44,717 nucleotides of DNA from Clostridia bacterium BRH_c25 (GCA_001515955.1 LOES01000239.1:1-44717), one strand, 5' to 3'. Counted from the stretch's first letter, positions 24,634-32,499 are shown. Notes: generated by a model from the letters alone, not told the origin. Program-made: numbers and translations.

Positions 24634-24831
24634 ATGGATATACACAGTGGCGATACCTTGGTTTTTGCCGTTGACAACATGACAAAGATATGGACAATAT
24701 CAAAGGTAGACAACAACATCGTTAAAATTTTTGAAGAAGACGGATCATACAGGCAGATGCCCTATACGTATCTGATAGAAATGTTTGAAAGGGGCTATAT
24801 TAAAGTTGAAGCCCCGTCAATGGCCTGGTAG
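24634..24831 (+). CDS. Small conserved-looking protein of unknown function
   Basis: This 65-residue protein begins MDIHSGDTLVFAVDNMTKIW and continues with alternating beta-like segments, VKIFEEDGSYRQMPYTY, ending near MFERGYIKVEA. It looks like a small all-beta fold with a short helix, has no signal or membrane segment, and resembles no family I can name. The ATG at 24634 has GAGGTGG six bases upstream; a GTG at 24625 lies in that ribosome site and is unlikely. A strong terminator follows within 16 bases of the stop, so the gene is a single unit. The clean start and terminator make it likely to be real. Confidence 0.7.
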   Translation: MDIHSGDTLVFAVDNMTKIWTISKVDNNIVKIFEEDGSYRQMPYTYLIEMFERGYIKVEAPSMAW

Positions 24832-24846
24832 TTTAAGAAATAACAA

Positions 24847-24880
24847 CCTATTGCTCTCGGAGCAATAGGTTTTTTGTTTT
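24847..24880 (+). terminator. Terminator after the 65-residue protein gene
   Basis: CCTATTGCTC and GAGCAATAGG form a 10-pair stem followed by TTTTTTG. Confidence 0.9.
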
Positions 24881-24881
24881 A

Positions 24882-24910
24882 TGTCGAAAAATGTAGATTC
24901 ATACTATAAT
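24882..24910 (+). promoter_or_regulatory. Promoter of the NhaC leader with an overlapping Spo0A-box match
   Basis: TATAAT lies at 24905-24910. The -35 position 17 bases upstream is TGTCGA, a poor -35 that is part of a perfect Spo0A heptamer TGTCGAA (24882-24888). A weak -35 overlapped by an activator box is a common arrangement, but binding is not shown. Confidence 0.45.
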
Positions 24911-25022
24911 ACAGCATTGACGGTTGGGATGCTGTTGCCAAGACGGTGACAAACGGCTGAAGCATAAATGATGCGGATCATCACTGGGGGAAGCCTGCCA
25001 GGCTAAATATATATGTCAATAA
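24911..25022 (+). promoter_or_regulatory. Candidate riboswitch-type leader of the NhaC-family antiporter gene
   Basis: From the predicted transcription start, ATTGAC (24916-24921) pairs with GTCAAT (25015-25020) to close a domain of about 105 nt. Inside are possible helices TGATG / CATCA around CGGAT (24969-24983), GTTGCC / GGTGAC (24934-24950) and AGCCTG / CAGGCT (24992-25004). Purine-rich unpaired stretches include GGTTGGGATGC and CACTGGGGGAAG. An intrinsic terminator follows directly, and the next gene is a Na+/H+ antiporter homologue. The arrangement is that of a metabolite- or ion-sensing riboswitch. It does not match the consensus of TPP, FMN, SAM-I, lysine, glycine, cobalamin, c-di-AMP or fluoride classes as I know them. 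A sodium- or lithium-responsive class is my leading guess. Confidence 0.5.
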
Positions 25023-25062
25023 AGATATTTATGTAGTATAATTTACTAAGTATCTTTTTTTG
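25023..25062 (+). terminator. Terminator between leader RNA and the NhaC-family gene
   Basis: AGATA (25023) / TATCT (25051) and TAGTA (25034) / TACTA (25044) form a two-part stem, followed by TTTTTT. It lies seven bases before the ribosome site of the antiporter gene, so it must be bypassed for expression. Confidence 0.65.
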
Positions 25063-25077
25063 TTTTGTGGAGGGTCT

Positions 25078-26460
25078 ATGACAGAATACAAGGCTGATTT
25101 CAACTCTTATTTAATATTTGCAGTAAGTCTGGCGCTTATAGGGCTATGTATATTGCTGAATGTACCATTGTACTTCGGGTTCGCCGGGGCAGTTGCATTT
25201 TCTGCGGCGATGCTTGTGAGACAGGGACACAAGCTCAGGACATTGAATAATATGATGCTTAAGGGGATAAAGGATTGCTCAACATTATTCATTATTATAG
25301 TACTAATTGGGGCTACGGTGTCCATTTGGCTGTCATCAGGCATAGTACCTACACTTATGTATTATGGGTTTGAATATATCAAGCATATTAACTATATTCT
25401 TGCATGTTTCCTGGTAACAGCGATAATCTCGGTATTAATGGGCACTGCAATTGGTACGGTCAGTACAATAGGGATTGCACTTATAGGAATAGGAAAAGGC
25501 TTTGCAATACCTGAGCAGCTTCTCTTAGGTGCAGTGGTATCGGGAGCTTTTGTTGCAGATAGGATTTCGCCGATAGCAGGACTAGTAAACCTTATGCTGA
25601 AAACAACGGATTTGAAATACAGGGAGTATGCTAAAAGCATGCTGAATACTATAATACCATCATTAATCATTGCAGCATCGGCATATTACTTTATCGGTAA
25701 AGGCTATATGTCGGCAATTGATACGGCAAAGATAGCCATATTCCAGGGGAATATAAGCAGTGCTTTTCTAATCACGCCGGTTTTGCTGCTGCTCCCGCTT
25801 GTTGTCATGATAATGGCAGTATGCGGGGTTAAGCCAATAATTAATATGAGCGTTGGGGTTGCCGGAGGATCGATTATAAGCGTATTCCTCCAAAAAAAAG
25901 CTGTATCCGAAGTCTTTCAGTACATATTATCAGGTTATAAGTCAGCTACAGGTATTGAAGAGCTTGATAAAATACTGAGAGGCGGGGGAGTGCAGCCTAT
26001 GATTGAAGTACTTCTGATTGTGGCAGGGGCAGTTGCATTGAGCAGCCTGCTTGAAGGCACAAACATCTTAAATCCTGTAATTGCAAATATTATGGACAGA
26101 GCAAAAACCAAAATGTCGCTAATAGTCAGGACGGCAGCTTTCAGCAGTCTGCTTACAATTGCCACCTGCGATCAGACTGCCGGTATCATACTCCTGGGCA
26201 GACTTCTCAAGAAAAGATATGAAGAACTGGGGGTAAACAAGCTCATACTGGCCAGAACAATAGCAGATACAGGTACGACTATTGCCCCGCTTATCCCATG
26301 GAATGTGAATTCGATATTAATCCTTGCTATTACGGGGGTATCCGCACTGCAATATGCGCCTTATGCAGTTCTATGCTATACAGCGCCGTTGATTGCAGTA
26401 TTATCCGGCTGCTTTAGAGAAAGAGGAAAAATGCAAAAAAATATAGTTTTCCGGCTATAA
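25078..26460 (+). CDS. NhaC-family Na+/H+ antiporter
   Basis: The 460-residue membrane protein has about 11-12 hydrophobic segments and the features of the NhaC/ArsB-like antiporter family. Examples are MGTAIGTVSTIGIALIGIG, GAVVSGAFVADRISPIAG (conserved acidic residue in the membrane centre), TIATCDQTAGIILLGRLL and ARTIADTGTTIAPLIPWNVN. Members exchange Na+ for H+ or malate and lactate pairs; the exact substrates are not deducible. The ATG at 25078 is preceded at short distance by GGAGGG. The gene follows a structured leader that ends in a terminator, implying transcription attenuation. There is no partner gene downstream. Confidence 0.9.
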   Translation: MTEYKADFNSYLIFAVSLALIGLCILLNVPLYFGFAGAVAFSAAMLVRQGHKLRTLNNMMLKGIKDCSTLFIIIVLIGATVSIWLSSGIVPTLMYYGFEYIKHINYILACFLVTAIISVLMGTAIGTVSTIGIALIGIGKGFAIPEQLLLGAVVSGAFVADRISPIAGLVNLMLKTTDLKYREYAKSMLNTIIPSLIIAASAYYFIGKGYMSAIDTAKIAIFQGNISSAFLITPVLLLLPLVVMIMAVCGVKPIINMSVGVAGGSIISVFLQKKAVSEVFQYILSGYKSATGIEELDKILRGGGVQPMIEVLLIVAGAVALSSLLEGTNILNPVIANIMDRAKTKMSLIVRTAAFSSLLTIATCDQTAGIILLGRLLKKRYEELGVNKLILARTIADTGTTIAPLIPWNVNSILILAITGVSALQYAPYAVLCYTAPLIAVLSGCFRERGKMQKNIVFRL

Positions 26461-26555
26461 TAGTGTTTGATACCAGCTAAGACAGATATGCATACCACGA
26501 GTCATAGTTTTCTATTGTAAAGCTTGCTAACTTATGGCAGAATTAATATAGAGGC

Positions 26556-26620
26556 ACAATAAGAAAACCTTTTGCAAAATATGAATGAACAATACAAATG
26601 GTATTTTCCAAAAGGTATAA
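26556..26620. repeat. Palindromic intergenic element, copy B
   Basis: The segment can form ACCTTTTGcAAAATA (26567-26581) paired with TATTTTcCAAAAGGT (26602-26616), 14 of 15 bases paired around a 20-base loop. It aligns along its length with copy A at 10406-10470 (shared ACAAT, AAAC.TTTTGC.AAAT.TGAAT.AA.AAT.CAAA). Where the stems differ, both sides change together. It ends next to the DegV ribosome site. Confidence 0.55.
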
Positions 26621-26636
26621 TAAGGAGGATATGTTA

Positions 26637-27473
26637 ATGAGCGTAAAAATAGTTGCAGACAGCAGCTGCGATCTCAATGAGGATTTGAATAGGGAATTTA
26701 GTGTTACACTGATACCTTTTACTCTTAATGTCGGTGATAATATTTATAGGGATGATGAGAGCCTCGACGTAAAACGGATGCTCAAGGAAATGGCGGAATG
26801 TCCGACTATACCCAAAACGGCATGTCCTTCACCTAATGATTTTATAAAGGCCTATGAAGGTCCCGAAAGTGTCTTTGCAGTGACAATAAGCTCTAAACTC
26901 AGTGCTACATATGAAAGTGCCATGCTGGCTAAAAAAATGGTTCTGGAAAATGTAGAGGATAAATTCATACATGTATTTGACTCCTGCAGTGCTTCTATTG
27001 CTGAAACTCTAATTAGTATGAAGATATTTGAACTGGCAAAGAAAAGCTATGATAATCTGCAAATAGTAGAGAAGGTCAATGAATATATAAAGGGCATGAA
27101 AACAGTATTCCTCCTTGAATCCTTGGAGAACCTGATGAAAAATGGGAGACTGAGCAAGGTCAAGGGTACTATTGCCACACTTCTCAATATAAAACCAATA
27201 ATGGGAGCTACTGATGAAGGAGAGATAGAGCTGGTAGAAAGTGTAAGAGGCTATAAACGTGCCTTTGCAAGATTTGTTGAGGTTATTGGGGAGCAGGGAG
27301 GTAAGCTGGAGGAGAAGGTTATAGGAATAGCTCACTGCAACTGTCTTGAAAGAGCTGAGGAGTTCAAGCGGGAACTTCTGAAAAGGTACAAATTCAAGGA
27401 TATAATTATTGTTGAGACTGCAGGTCTCAGCAGTGTGTACGCAAATCAGGGAGGCATAATAGTAGCATTTTAA
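26637..27473 (+). CDS. DegV family fatty-acid-binding protein
   Basis: The 278-residue protein is a complete DegV. The opening KIVADSSCDLNEDL and TLIPFTLNVGDNIYRD form the first domain. Ser/Thr residues contacting the lipid head group are expected in TACPSPNDFIKAY and AVTISSKLSATYESA. FLLESLENLMKNGRLSKVKG and the GIAHCNCLERAEEFK region are also typical. DegV proteins bind fatty acids and can present acyl phosphate to FakA/PlsX-type pathways; no kinase gene is adjacent. I chose the ATG at 26637, eight bases after GGAGG, over an ATG at 26631. It is a single gene with a strong terminator. Confidence 0.94.
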   Translation: MSVKIVADSSCDLNEDLNREFSVTLIPFTLNVGDNIYRDDESLDVKRMLKEMAECPTIPKTACPSPNDFIKAYEGPESVFAVTISSKLSATYESAMLAKKMVLENVEDKFIHVFDSCSASIAETLISMKIFELAKKSYDNLQIVEKVNEYIKGMKTVFLLESLENLMKNGRLSKVKGTIATLLNIKPIMGATDEGEIELVESVRGYKRAFARFVEVIGEQGGKLEEKVIGIAHCNCLERAEEFKRELLKRYKFKDIIIVETAGLSSVYANQGGIIVAF

Positions 27474-27482
27474 AGGAGTTTT

Positions 27483-27510
27483 AAGGGGACTTATAAAGCC
27501 CCTTTTTTCG
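27483..27510 (+). terminator. Terminator after the DegV gene
   Basis: AAGGGG and CCCCTT form the stem (with ACTTATAAAG between), followed by a T tract. Confidence 0.85.
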
Positions 27511-27593
27511 TGTGGAAATATTCGCTAATGCCTGCAAATAGGACATGTTTGTGATATAATAATTCAAGAAGAACATATATGGGGGTATCGATT

Positions 27594-29363
27594 TTGAAAA
27601 GGTACATAACATTATTTGCAGCAGCCTTATTGATTATTTCCGGCATGACCGGTATTTTTGAAGCTGAAGCCGGCAGCAGGAGGCTGCCTTTTGAGGTTGA
27701 AGAATTTTCTGATGTGCCGCAGAATCACTGGGCTTACGAATCAATCCACTATTTCAGATATTTGAATATTACCCAGGGAATAGACGGCAACAAGTTCGGT
27801 TTGGGACAGCCTGTGAAAAAGAGTGAATTCATTACAATGCTGGTAAGGCTTATGGGGTGGGAACCGGTTGCAACAGAAAGCGACAGCTTTTCAGATGTAA
27901 GCAAGGACAAATGGTATCATTCCTACGTTGAGACAGCAGTGGCCCATGGAGCTGTATTGAAGGGGACAGGCAGCTTCAGCCCGGACAAGGATATAACAAG
28001 GCTGGAAATAGCAGAGGCAATAGTGAGGACCCTTGGATATGGCGAGCTGGCTGGGCAGCTTAAGTACCTTCCAAGTGAGTTTGCGGATGTCACGGATGGT
28101 GCGGAATATACGAACATTGTAAAGGACTTTGGTATTTCCAATGGGACTGATGGAGTCAGCTTCCTGCCGGAAAGCACTGCAAAGAGAGAAGAAGCCGTAG
28201 CAATGCTCATCAGGATGTATCAGAGACTGAATTCAAAGGTTGAAGAGCTGCATGCCTTCTATGCCATAAAATCCTATGAACAGGCAGGCATGATACAGGA
28301 TATGAACTCTGTGAGCTTTGGCTGGAGCAGGCTGGAATATGATAAGAACAGCAATAAGCTTTTTGTAGCGGTTGCTAAAAATGGGAAAAGCGATTTTTTC
28401 ATCCCTGATGGTTATTCAGAGCCTATAAATATTGCCAAGGGAAACAACTTGCCTATACAGCTCAACCTTTTTGCTTCCAATGAAACAAAGATCCAAAATC
28501 CATCGGTTGGGGAGCAGCTGGGAATAGTTGAGTACTTGCTTACAGACACTGATGCTCAGGCTGAGGTTATTTTACAGGTTGTTCAGGCCTTGAGCAATAC
28601 TCCGGTTGAAAGCGGTACAATCTCTTTCGATGGTATAGTTGTTGATTTTGAAAACTTAAGAGGAGAGAAGCTCAAAAAGCTCTACAATGAATTTCTGGCA
28701 AAGCTGAAGACTGAGCTTGTAAAATATGACAAGAAGCTTTATGTGGCAGTGCATCCTAAAAGAGGCGGCGGACATACATATTACGACGGATATGACTATA
28801 GAACCATAGGTGATATAGCAGACAAGGTCATACTTATGGCCCATGATTATAACGCAATAAGCCTCACAGAAAGTGAAATGGCTATAGGTTATAATGACAC
28901 GCCCCTTACACCGATAAATGAGATATATTATGCTCTAAAGGCAATAGCGGACAAGGAAACGGGAGTAGCCGATCTGAGCAAGGTATGGCTTCAATTATCC
29001 TTTGATACTGTCCAATGGAAAATGGCTGAAGGAAAGGTCATTAACCGGAATGCCTTTCGACCTTCATATGTACAGCTCAGAGACCGTATGACAAAGAATG
29101 AACCAGGCTCGGATTTGAAAGCAAGGTACTCTGAGAAGCTTCAAAACCCTTGGCTGACATATTATAACAACAGCGACGGCACTAATAACATCATATGGTA
29201 TGAGGACAGCAGAAGCATCAGTGCCAAGATAGAACTGGCAAAACTGTTCGGCATCAATGGGGTATCCCTCTGGAGGTTGGGCAATATTCCTGACTTTGAA
29301 GAGTCTGAGGGCAGCGGAGTGGAACTCAATGTATGGCAAACAATCAAAAAGCAAATGGAATAG
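27594..29363 (+). CDS. SLH-domain protein with C-terminal GH18-like domain
   Basis: The product of 589 residues has a signal peptide (LFAAALLIISGMTGIFEAEA) and three S-layer homology repeats: FSDVPQNHWAYESIHYFRYL, FSDVSKDKWYHSYVETAVAHG and FADVTDGAEYTNIVKDFGIS. A region of about 330 residues follows that resembles glycoside hydrolase family 18, of the YaaH/YvbX spore-peptidoglycan type. The active-site strand reads FDGIVVDFENLRG, retaining D-x-x-x-D-x-E. KLYVAVHPKRGG, DKVILMAHDYN and a late GVSLWRLG support the barrel. The SLH repeats should anchor it to the wall. I prefer the TTG at 27594, with GGGGGT eight bases upstream and a TATAAT at 27555-27560; an ATG at 27579 would add five residues. 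A terminator follows. Confidence 0.88.
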   Translation: MKRYITLFAAALLIISGMTGIFEAEAGSRRLPFEVEEFSDVPQNHWAYESIHYFRYLNITQGIDGNKFGLGQPVKKSEFITMLVRLMGWEPVATESDSFSDVSKDKWYHSYVETAVAHGAVLKGTGSFSPDKDITRLEIAEAIVRTLGYGELAGQLKYLPSEFADVTDGAEYTNIVKDFGISNGTDGVSFLPESTAKREEAVAMLIRMYQRLNSKVEELHAFYAIKSYEQAGMIQDMNSVSFGWSRLEYDKNSNKLFVAVAKNGKSDFFIPDGYSEPINIAKGNNLPIQLNLFASNETKIQNPSVGEQLGIVEYLLTDTDAQAEVILQVVQALSNTPVESGTISFDGIVVDFENLRGEKLKKLYNEFLAKLKTELVKYDKKLYVAVHPKRGGGHTYYDGYDYRTIGDIADKVILMAHDYNAISLTESEMAIGYNDTPLTPINEIYYALKAIADKETGVADLSKVWLQLSFDTVQWKMAEGKVINRNAFRPSYVQLRDRMTKNEPGSDLKARYSEKLQNPWLTYYNNSDGTNNIIWYEDSRSISAKIELAKLFGINGVSLWRLGNIPDFEESEGSGVELNVWQTIKKQME

Positions 29364-29366
29364 TAT

Positions 29367-29402
29367 AAAATGGGACTAATAGTGCTTTAGTCCCATTTTT
29401 AC
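29367..29402 (+). terminator. Terminator after the SLH-GH18 gene
   Basis: AATGGGACTAA and TTAGTCCCATT form an 11-pair stem ending in TTTTT. Confidence 0.9.
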
Positions 29403-29465
29403 ATTTTACCCCAAAATAGTGGAATAACTTACGTATTTATATAAAAAAGATTAGGAGTGATAAAC

Positions 29466-30368
29466 ATGAAAAATACCAATAAAATAATAGCTATGGTCTT
29501 TGTGCTCGTGTTTATGTTTACAGTAGTTATGTCATCGGCAGTTTTTGCCGCTCCGGGTAATGACAAGGCAAATGGTAAGGATAATGCTATAGAAACAGAG
29601 AAGGTAAAAGGCAGTGACAAAGCAAATGAGCCTGACAGGGAAGAAAAAACAAAGGTAAAGGAAACAGAAGAAAACAACACTGCAGAAACCGATGACAGCA
29701 CAGTGGAGACTGATGAAAGTACGGTAGAAGAAGAGAAGGCTGTCAAGGAAAAGGACAAGGTTATGGAGCAAAAAAAGGTACTGATGAAGCAGCTTATTGA
29801 AGTAAGAAAGTCGGGGGATACAGAAGCTGAAGCACAGCTTCTGGCTCAGGTAAATGAGTACAAGGAGCAGCTAAGGCTAATGGTAAGGAACAGATATACG
29901 GAAGAAGAAATGGCACAGCTTGAGCAAGCAGCAGAAGACATCGAAGCTGCAGATCCTACTCTCGAAGTATTGCCTGTAGAAATGATCATATCAAAGGGCA
30001 AAAGCCTAAAGCTGGATATACCTCCGGTTATAAAGGACGGGAAGGTATTAGTGCCTATAAGGACTTTCTCACAGGCCTATGGAGCAGAAGTCCAGTGGGA
30101 TCAAGAAGAGCATGCTATTACTATAATCAAAGACGATATTGAGATAGTTCTGAAAACAGACAGCAGCATAGTATTTGTAAATGGTATAGAAACTGATTTG
30201 GGAATTCCCGTTACAGGAATAAACGGAAGGAATGTTATGCCTGTCGGCTTCCTGGCAGAAAAGCTCGGACTTAAGGTGGAAGTTGACGAAGATGGTACGG
30301 TAGAAGTTGACGATGAAGAAGATGCTGACGAGGAAGACGAAACTGCTGATACAAATACAGAAAACTAA
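29466..30368 (+). CDS. Secreted copper-amine-oxidase-like domain protein
   Basis: The 300-residue protein has a signal peptide cleaved near AVFAAPGND. A long charged Glu/Lys/Thr/Asp stretch follows (about 35-105), then a coiled-coil-like helix region (MKQLIEVRKSGDTEAEAQLL), then the copper amine oxidase N-terminal-like domain. That domain shows DIPPVIKDGKVLVPIRTFSQ, YGAEVQWDQEEHAITI and GRNVMPVGFLAEKLGLKVE. The C-terminus is a very acidic tail. The domain is non-catalytic and found on many clostridial wall proteins. The ATG at 29466 has AGGAGTG seven bases upstream. It is flanked by terminators on both sides, so it is a single unit. An envelope role is inferred. Confidence 0.87.
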   Translation: MKNTNKIIAMVFVLVFMFTVVMSSAVFAAPGNDKANGKDNAIETEKVKGSDKANEPDREEKTKVKETEENNTAETDDSTVETDESTVEEEKAVKEKDKVMEQKKVLMKQLIEVRKSGDTEAEAQLLAQVNEYKEQLRLMVRNRYTEEEMAQLEQAAEDIEAADPTLEVLPVEMIISKGKSLKLDIPPVIKDGKVLVPIRTFSQAYGAEVQWDQEEHAITIIKDDIEIVLKTDSSIVFVNGIETDLGIPVTGINGRNVMPVGFLAEKLGLKVEVDEDGTVEVDDEEDADEEDETADTNTEN

Positions 30369-30407
30369 ACCATAATATCACATAATTGGAATTCCTATTA
30401 AGTTGCG

Positions 30408-30436
30408 GGGACTGAATGTGAAATTCAGTCCTTTGC
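30408..30436 (+). terminator. Hairpin after the copper-amine-oxidase-like gene
   Basis: GGACTGAAT and ATTCAGTCC form a nine-pair stem with a five-base loop. The following T tract is short (TTTG), so termination may be incomplete. Confidence 0.55.
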
Positions 30437-30494
30437 TATGGTTGGTTTTGAAACTTTTTCCATGCTTGTTCGTCTAATAATATGAGGTGAAATA

Positions 30495-31058
30495 ATGAAA
30501 AGGTTGTTATCAGTATTTTTGATAGTGCTGCTGCTAGCTGGATGTTCGCAAAAGCCAAAACAAGTGGAGCAGCCTGCACCCGAGCCTGCCAAGCCTCCGG
30601 TAGAGGAGAATATTGCAGTTGAAAATCCACCTGCTGTAGAGGAAAAAGAGAGCAACCTCTTCGATGCAAGAAAGTCAAAGGTGGGAGACAAGGTGGCAGG
30701 GCTTAGGATAACAAAGGTTGAAGTACATAATGCCAGTGATGAGGATTACGACGCTTATGTGGACTTTGAGGGTGAAGTGACAGTAAGCGGCACCTTCAAA
30801 CACAATCTTGATGATGAATTCTTAGACCATGAGATAAGCTTTCGGGTTGACGAGGAATGGGCTTCGAAGCTTCCGATGCTGGCTCATGACCAGAGGTACG
30901 TGTGGTTCATGTTCATGAATCATGATGATGCTGAAAAGGCATTGGGTGCTCCCGGTACAGAGGGGAAAGCGACTGTAACAATAAAAAATTATAGTATAAA
31001 ATATGCCCACACAGAAATATGGAATACAGCTGACCTGGTAAAGGCAGAAAAGAAATAG
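30495..31058 (+). CDS. Lipoprotein of unknown function
   Basis: The 187-residue product starts with a lipoprotein signal (MKRLLSVFLIVLLLAGCSQK; Cys17) and a Pro/Glu-rich linker to about residue 55. A soluble domain of about 130 residues follows. Motifs are KVGDKVAGLRITKVEVHN, a beta-rich VDFEGEVTVSGTF and DQRYVWFMFMNHDDAEK. It looks like a small beta-sandwich, but I cannot name a family. It would sit on the outer face of the membrane. AGGTGA lies at a suitable distance before the ATG. A strong terminator follows. The gene ends the surface-protein group before the accessory islet. Confidence 0.8.
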   Translation: MKRLLSVFLIVLLLAGCSQKPKQVEQPAPEPAKPPVEENIAVENPPAVEEKESNLFDARKSKVGDKVAGLRITKVEVHNASDEDYDAYVDFEGEVTVSGTFKHNLDDEFLDHEISFRVDEEWASKLPMLAHDQRYVWFMFMNHDDAEKALGAPGTEGKATVTIKNYSIKYAHTEIWNTADLVKAEKK

Positions 31059-31060
31059 AC

Positions 31061-31092
31061 TCGAGCGGTTCACTTTGAACCGCTCGATTTTC
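31061..31092 (+). terminator. Terminator after the lipoprotein gene
   Basis: TCGAGCGGTTCA and TGAACCGCTCGA form a perfect 12-pair stem with a three-base loop, followed by TTTTC. Confidence 0.88.
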
Positions 31093-31165
31093 ATATATTA
31101 TCTTTTTTGTATCATCAATTCCCTGTTTTTTTCATTGTAGTTGTTTATAAGTATAGCTAATTCAA

Positions 31166-31474
31166 CTATCTAAACAACTTTGGATAATCGGTCGCACCAT
31201 GAACTACTCGATAGACATAAATCGTGTCGTCAATTAGTCGGTAAACACAAATGTATTCGCCACATACCAGCTTGCGGTATCCTTTCTTTTGCAAAACAGA
31301 GTCTGAATGCTCAGTACCCATCAATGGATACTCGCCAAACTTTTCAATAGAGTCAAGCAACTTGTCGGTAATTTTTTCCGCTGAAATTGGACCAACTGCA
31401 AGCAAGTGGTAATCCGCAATTTGGTCAATGTCGTTTAAGGCGGGAGTAAGAATTTCAACCTTAACCTTAGGCAT
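31166..31474 (-). CDS. ParE/RelE superfamily toxin
   Basis: The 102-residue protein has the ParE-type fold signatures. VEILTPALNDIDQIADYH is the first helix pair, EKITDKLLDSIEKFGEYPLMG the second, and the beta sheet includes GYRKLVCGEYICVYRLIDD, with IYVYRVVHG near the end. Family members poison gyrase or, in the RelE branch, cleave ribosome-bound mRNA; the sequence alone does not settle which. The gene overlaps the antitoxin gene by eight bases, so its translation depends on the antitoxin, as in classical type II modules. It ends 108 bases from the lipoprotein terminator. Confidence 0.92.
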   Translation of the reverse strand: MPKVKVEILTPALNDIDQIADYHLLAVGPISAEKITDKLLDSIEKFGEYPLMGTEHSDSVLQKKGYRKLVCGEYICVYRLIDDTIYVYRVVHGATDYPKLFR

Positions 31475-31733
31475 GAGAATACTTTTCCTTTAAACGATTT
31501 CTCACTTCAGTCACGGTATAGGTTGGCTCTCCAGAAAGGCGTGAAAACTCGGCCTCCAAAACCTTTGCGCGGTGTTCAAGCATTCTTTCTCTCTGCTCGA
31601 ATGCGTCAATGCTCATAACCACTACATCGCCTTCACCATTTTTTGTAATATAAATCGGCTCAGCAGTCTGATGAGCCAAATTAGAAATCATACTATAGTC
31701 ATTGCGCAGAGCCGTAGAAGATTTTATCTGCAT
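31467..31733 (-). CDS. Phd/YefM family antitoxin
   Basis: The 88-residue protein begins MQIKSSTALRNDYSMISNLA and includes EPIYITKNGEGDVVVMSIDAF, the Phd/YefM DNA-binding fold. The C-terminal half (EHRAKVLEAEFSRLSGEPTY) would wrap around the toxin. I chose the ATG at 31733, where GGAGGG lies seven bases upstream, over a TTG at 31796 that would lie in the promoter. Antitoxin first, toxin second with overlap is the standard order. The operator palindrome upstream suggests autoregulation. The pair stabilises whatever DNA carries it. Confidence 0.93.
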   Translation of the reverse strand: MQIKSSTALRNDYSMISNLAHQTAEPIYITKNGEGDVVVMSIDAFEQRERMLEHRAKVLEAEFSRLSGEPTYTVTEVRNRLKEKYSHA

Positions 31734-31766
31734 AATATATCCCTCCAATACTATTATTCTGCTATT

Positions 31767-31795
31767 ATTATACGATAATTCTATCAGAATATCCA
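31767..31795 (-). promoter_or_regulatory. Promoter and operator of the toxin-antitoxin operon
   Basis: On the - strand, TGGATA (31795-31790) and TATAAT (31772-31767) are 17 bases apart. The inverted repeat ATTCT-ATC-AGAAT (31778-31790) lies in the spacer, a suitable operator for the antitoxin. Confidence 0.65.
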
Positions 31796-31796
31796 T

Positions 31797-32123
31797 AAAA
31801 ATTTGAAATTCTATGCAAATTATTTTATCACATTGTCACCTTCCAACCCGCTATGACTTCGATGAGGTTTCTTCCAAATCACTGCATAAGTCGTCACTGC
31901 CGTCAGTCGCTGCCAGTTGCATGCTCAGTCTGGCGACTCGGAAAAGACACTCGACAACGGGTGCCTTTTTGGTTTGTTTTTTCCTAATTGAGAGGTAATA
32001 ATTTAGAATTAATACGGTTTACAGAGGTGTGTTCATATCGATATAACCGATATAGAAATAGATTATCGGTAAAGATAATCTATAAAGATGACCCTTCATT
32101 GACTATTTAATTATGCAACAAAC
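31797..32123. other. Non-coding spacer with a probable gene remnant
   Basis: The stretch 31860-31990 is richer in G+C than its surroundings. On the - strand it keeps an open frame of about 45 codons (including VECLFRVARLSMQLAATDGS) that has no usable start codon and runs into a stop at 31858. I take it as a decayed gene end of unknown origin. The + strand frame over the same bases (31813-31998) has no ribosome site. The rest (32000-32123) is AT-rich with an inverted repeat TATCGATATAACCGATATAG near 32036 and nothing coding. Confidence 0.35.
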
Positions 32124-32402
32124 ATGAAAGAGGGCACTGATAAAATTTGGATTTCAGGAATAGAATATCTGAAGGATGGAATAGATATTTATAAAACCAT
32201 TGGCATTGTAAATAAAAAGGAAAGAGAACTGGTGCTTCACGCTGATTCATATATTGAGCTTCAGCAATTGAAGAATGAAAGTGATGGTAAATTGTATGAA
32301 TGTGCTTTCAAATATGAATTCTTTGATAAGATACTCTATAAAGGCAATCTTGTTATTTTAGCCAAGATAGTTATTCATGAATTATATGAGGTGCAGGAAT
32401 GA
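32124..32402 (+). CDS. Orphan small protein of unknown function
   Basis: The 92-residue frame begins MKEGTDKIWISGIEYLKDGI and has a mixed hydrophobic-polar pattern without signal or membrane segments (VHELYEVQE-like end, ILAKIVIHELYEVQE). No family is recognised. The ATG has no clear ribosome site, and the only purine run, GAAAGAGGG, lies just inside the frame. The gene could be poorly expressed, truncated, or started elsewhere. It sits in the accessory islet between the toxin-antitoxin pair and the coiled-coil gene. A weak hairpin follows (32437-32470). Confidence 0.45.
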   Translation: MKEGTDKIWISGIEYLKDGIDIYKTIGIVNKKERELVLHADSYIELQQLKNESDGKLYECAFKYEFFDKILYKGNLVILAKIVIHELYEVQE

Positions 32403-32436
32403 CCGAAGAATAGATGTACATAAAAAAACTTAAGAA

Positions 32437-32470
32437 TAGAAGGAGGGGGATGTATTTTCACCCTTCTTTG
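32437..32470 (+). terminator. Weak hairpin after the orphan small gene
   Basis: AGAAGGAGGGGG and CCCTTCT can pair with one bulge and are followed by TTGTTG rather than a clean T run. Confidence 0.35.
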
Positions 32471-32499
32471 TTGTTTCATGGGTGGTATCATCCGCTTCA

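Noticed and set aside
29600..29770. Minus-strand frames rich in Ser/Phe opposite the charged part of the copper-amine-oxidase-like gene
   Set aside because: They are mirror images of Glu/Lys/Thr-rich coding sequence and have no start signals.
31813..31998. Open frame of 61 codons on the + strand in the accessory islet
   Set aside because: There is no ribosome site and the composition is odd; the opposite strand over the same bases looks more protein-like, so the region was described as a remnant instead.
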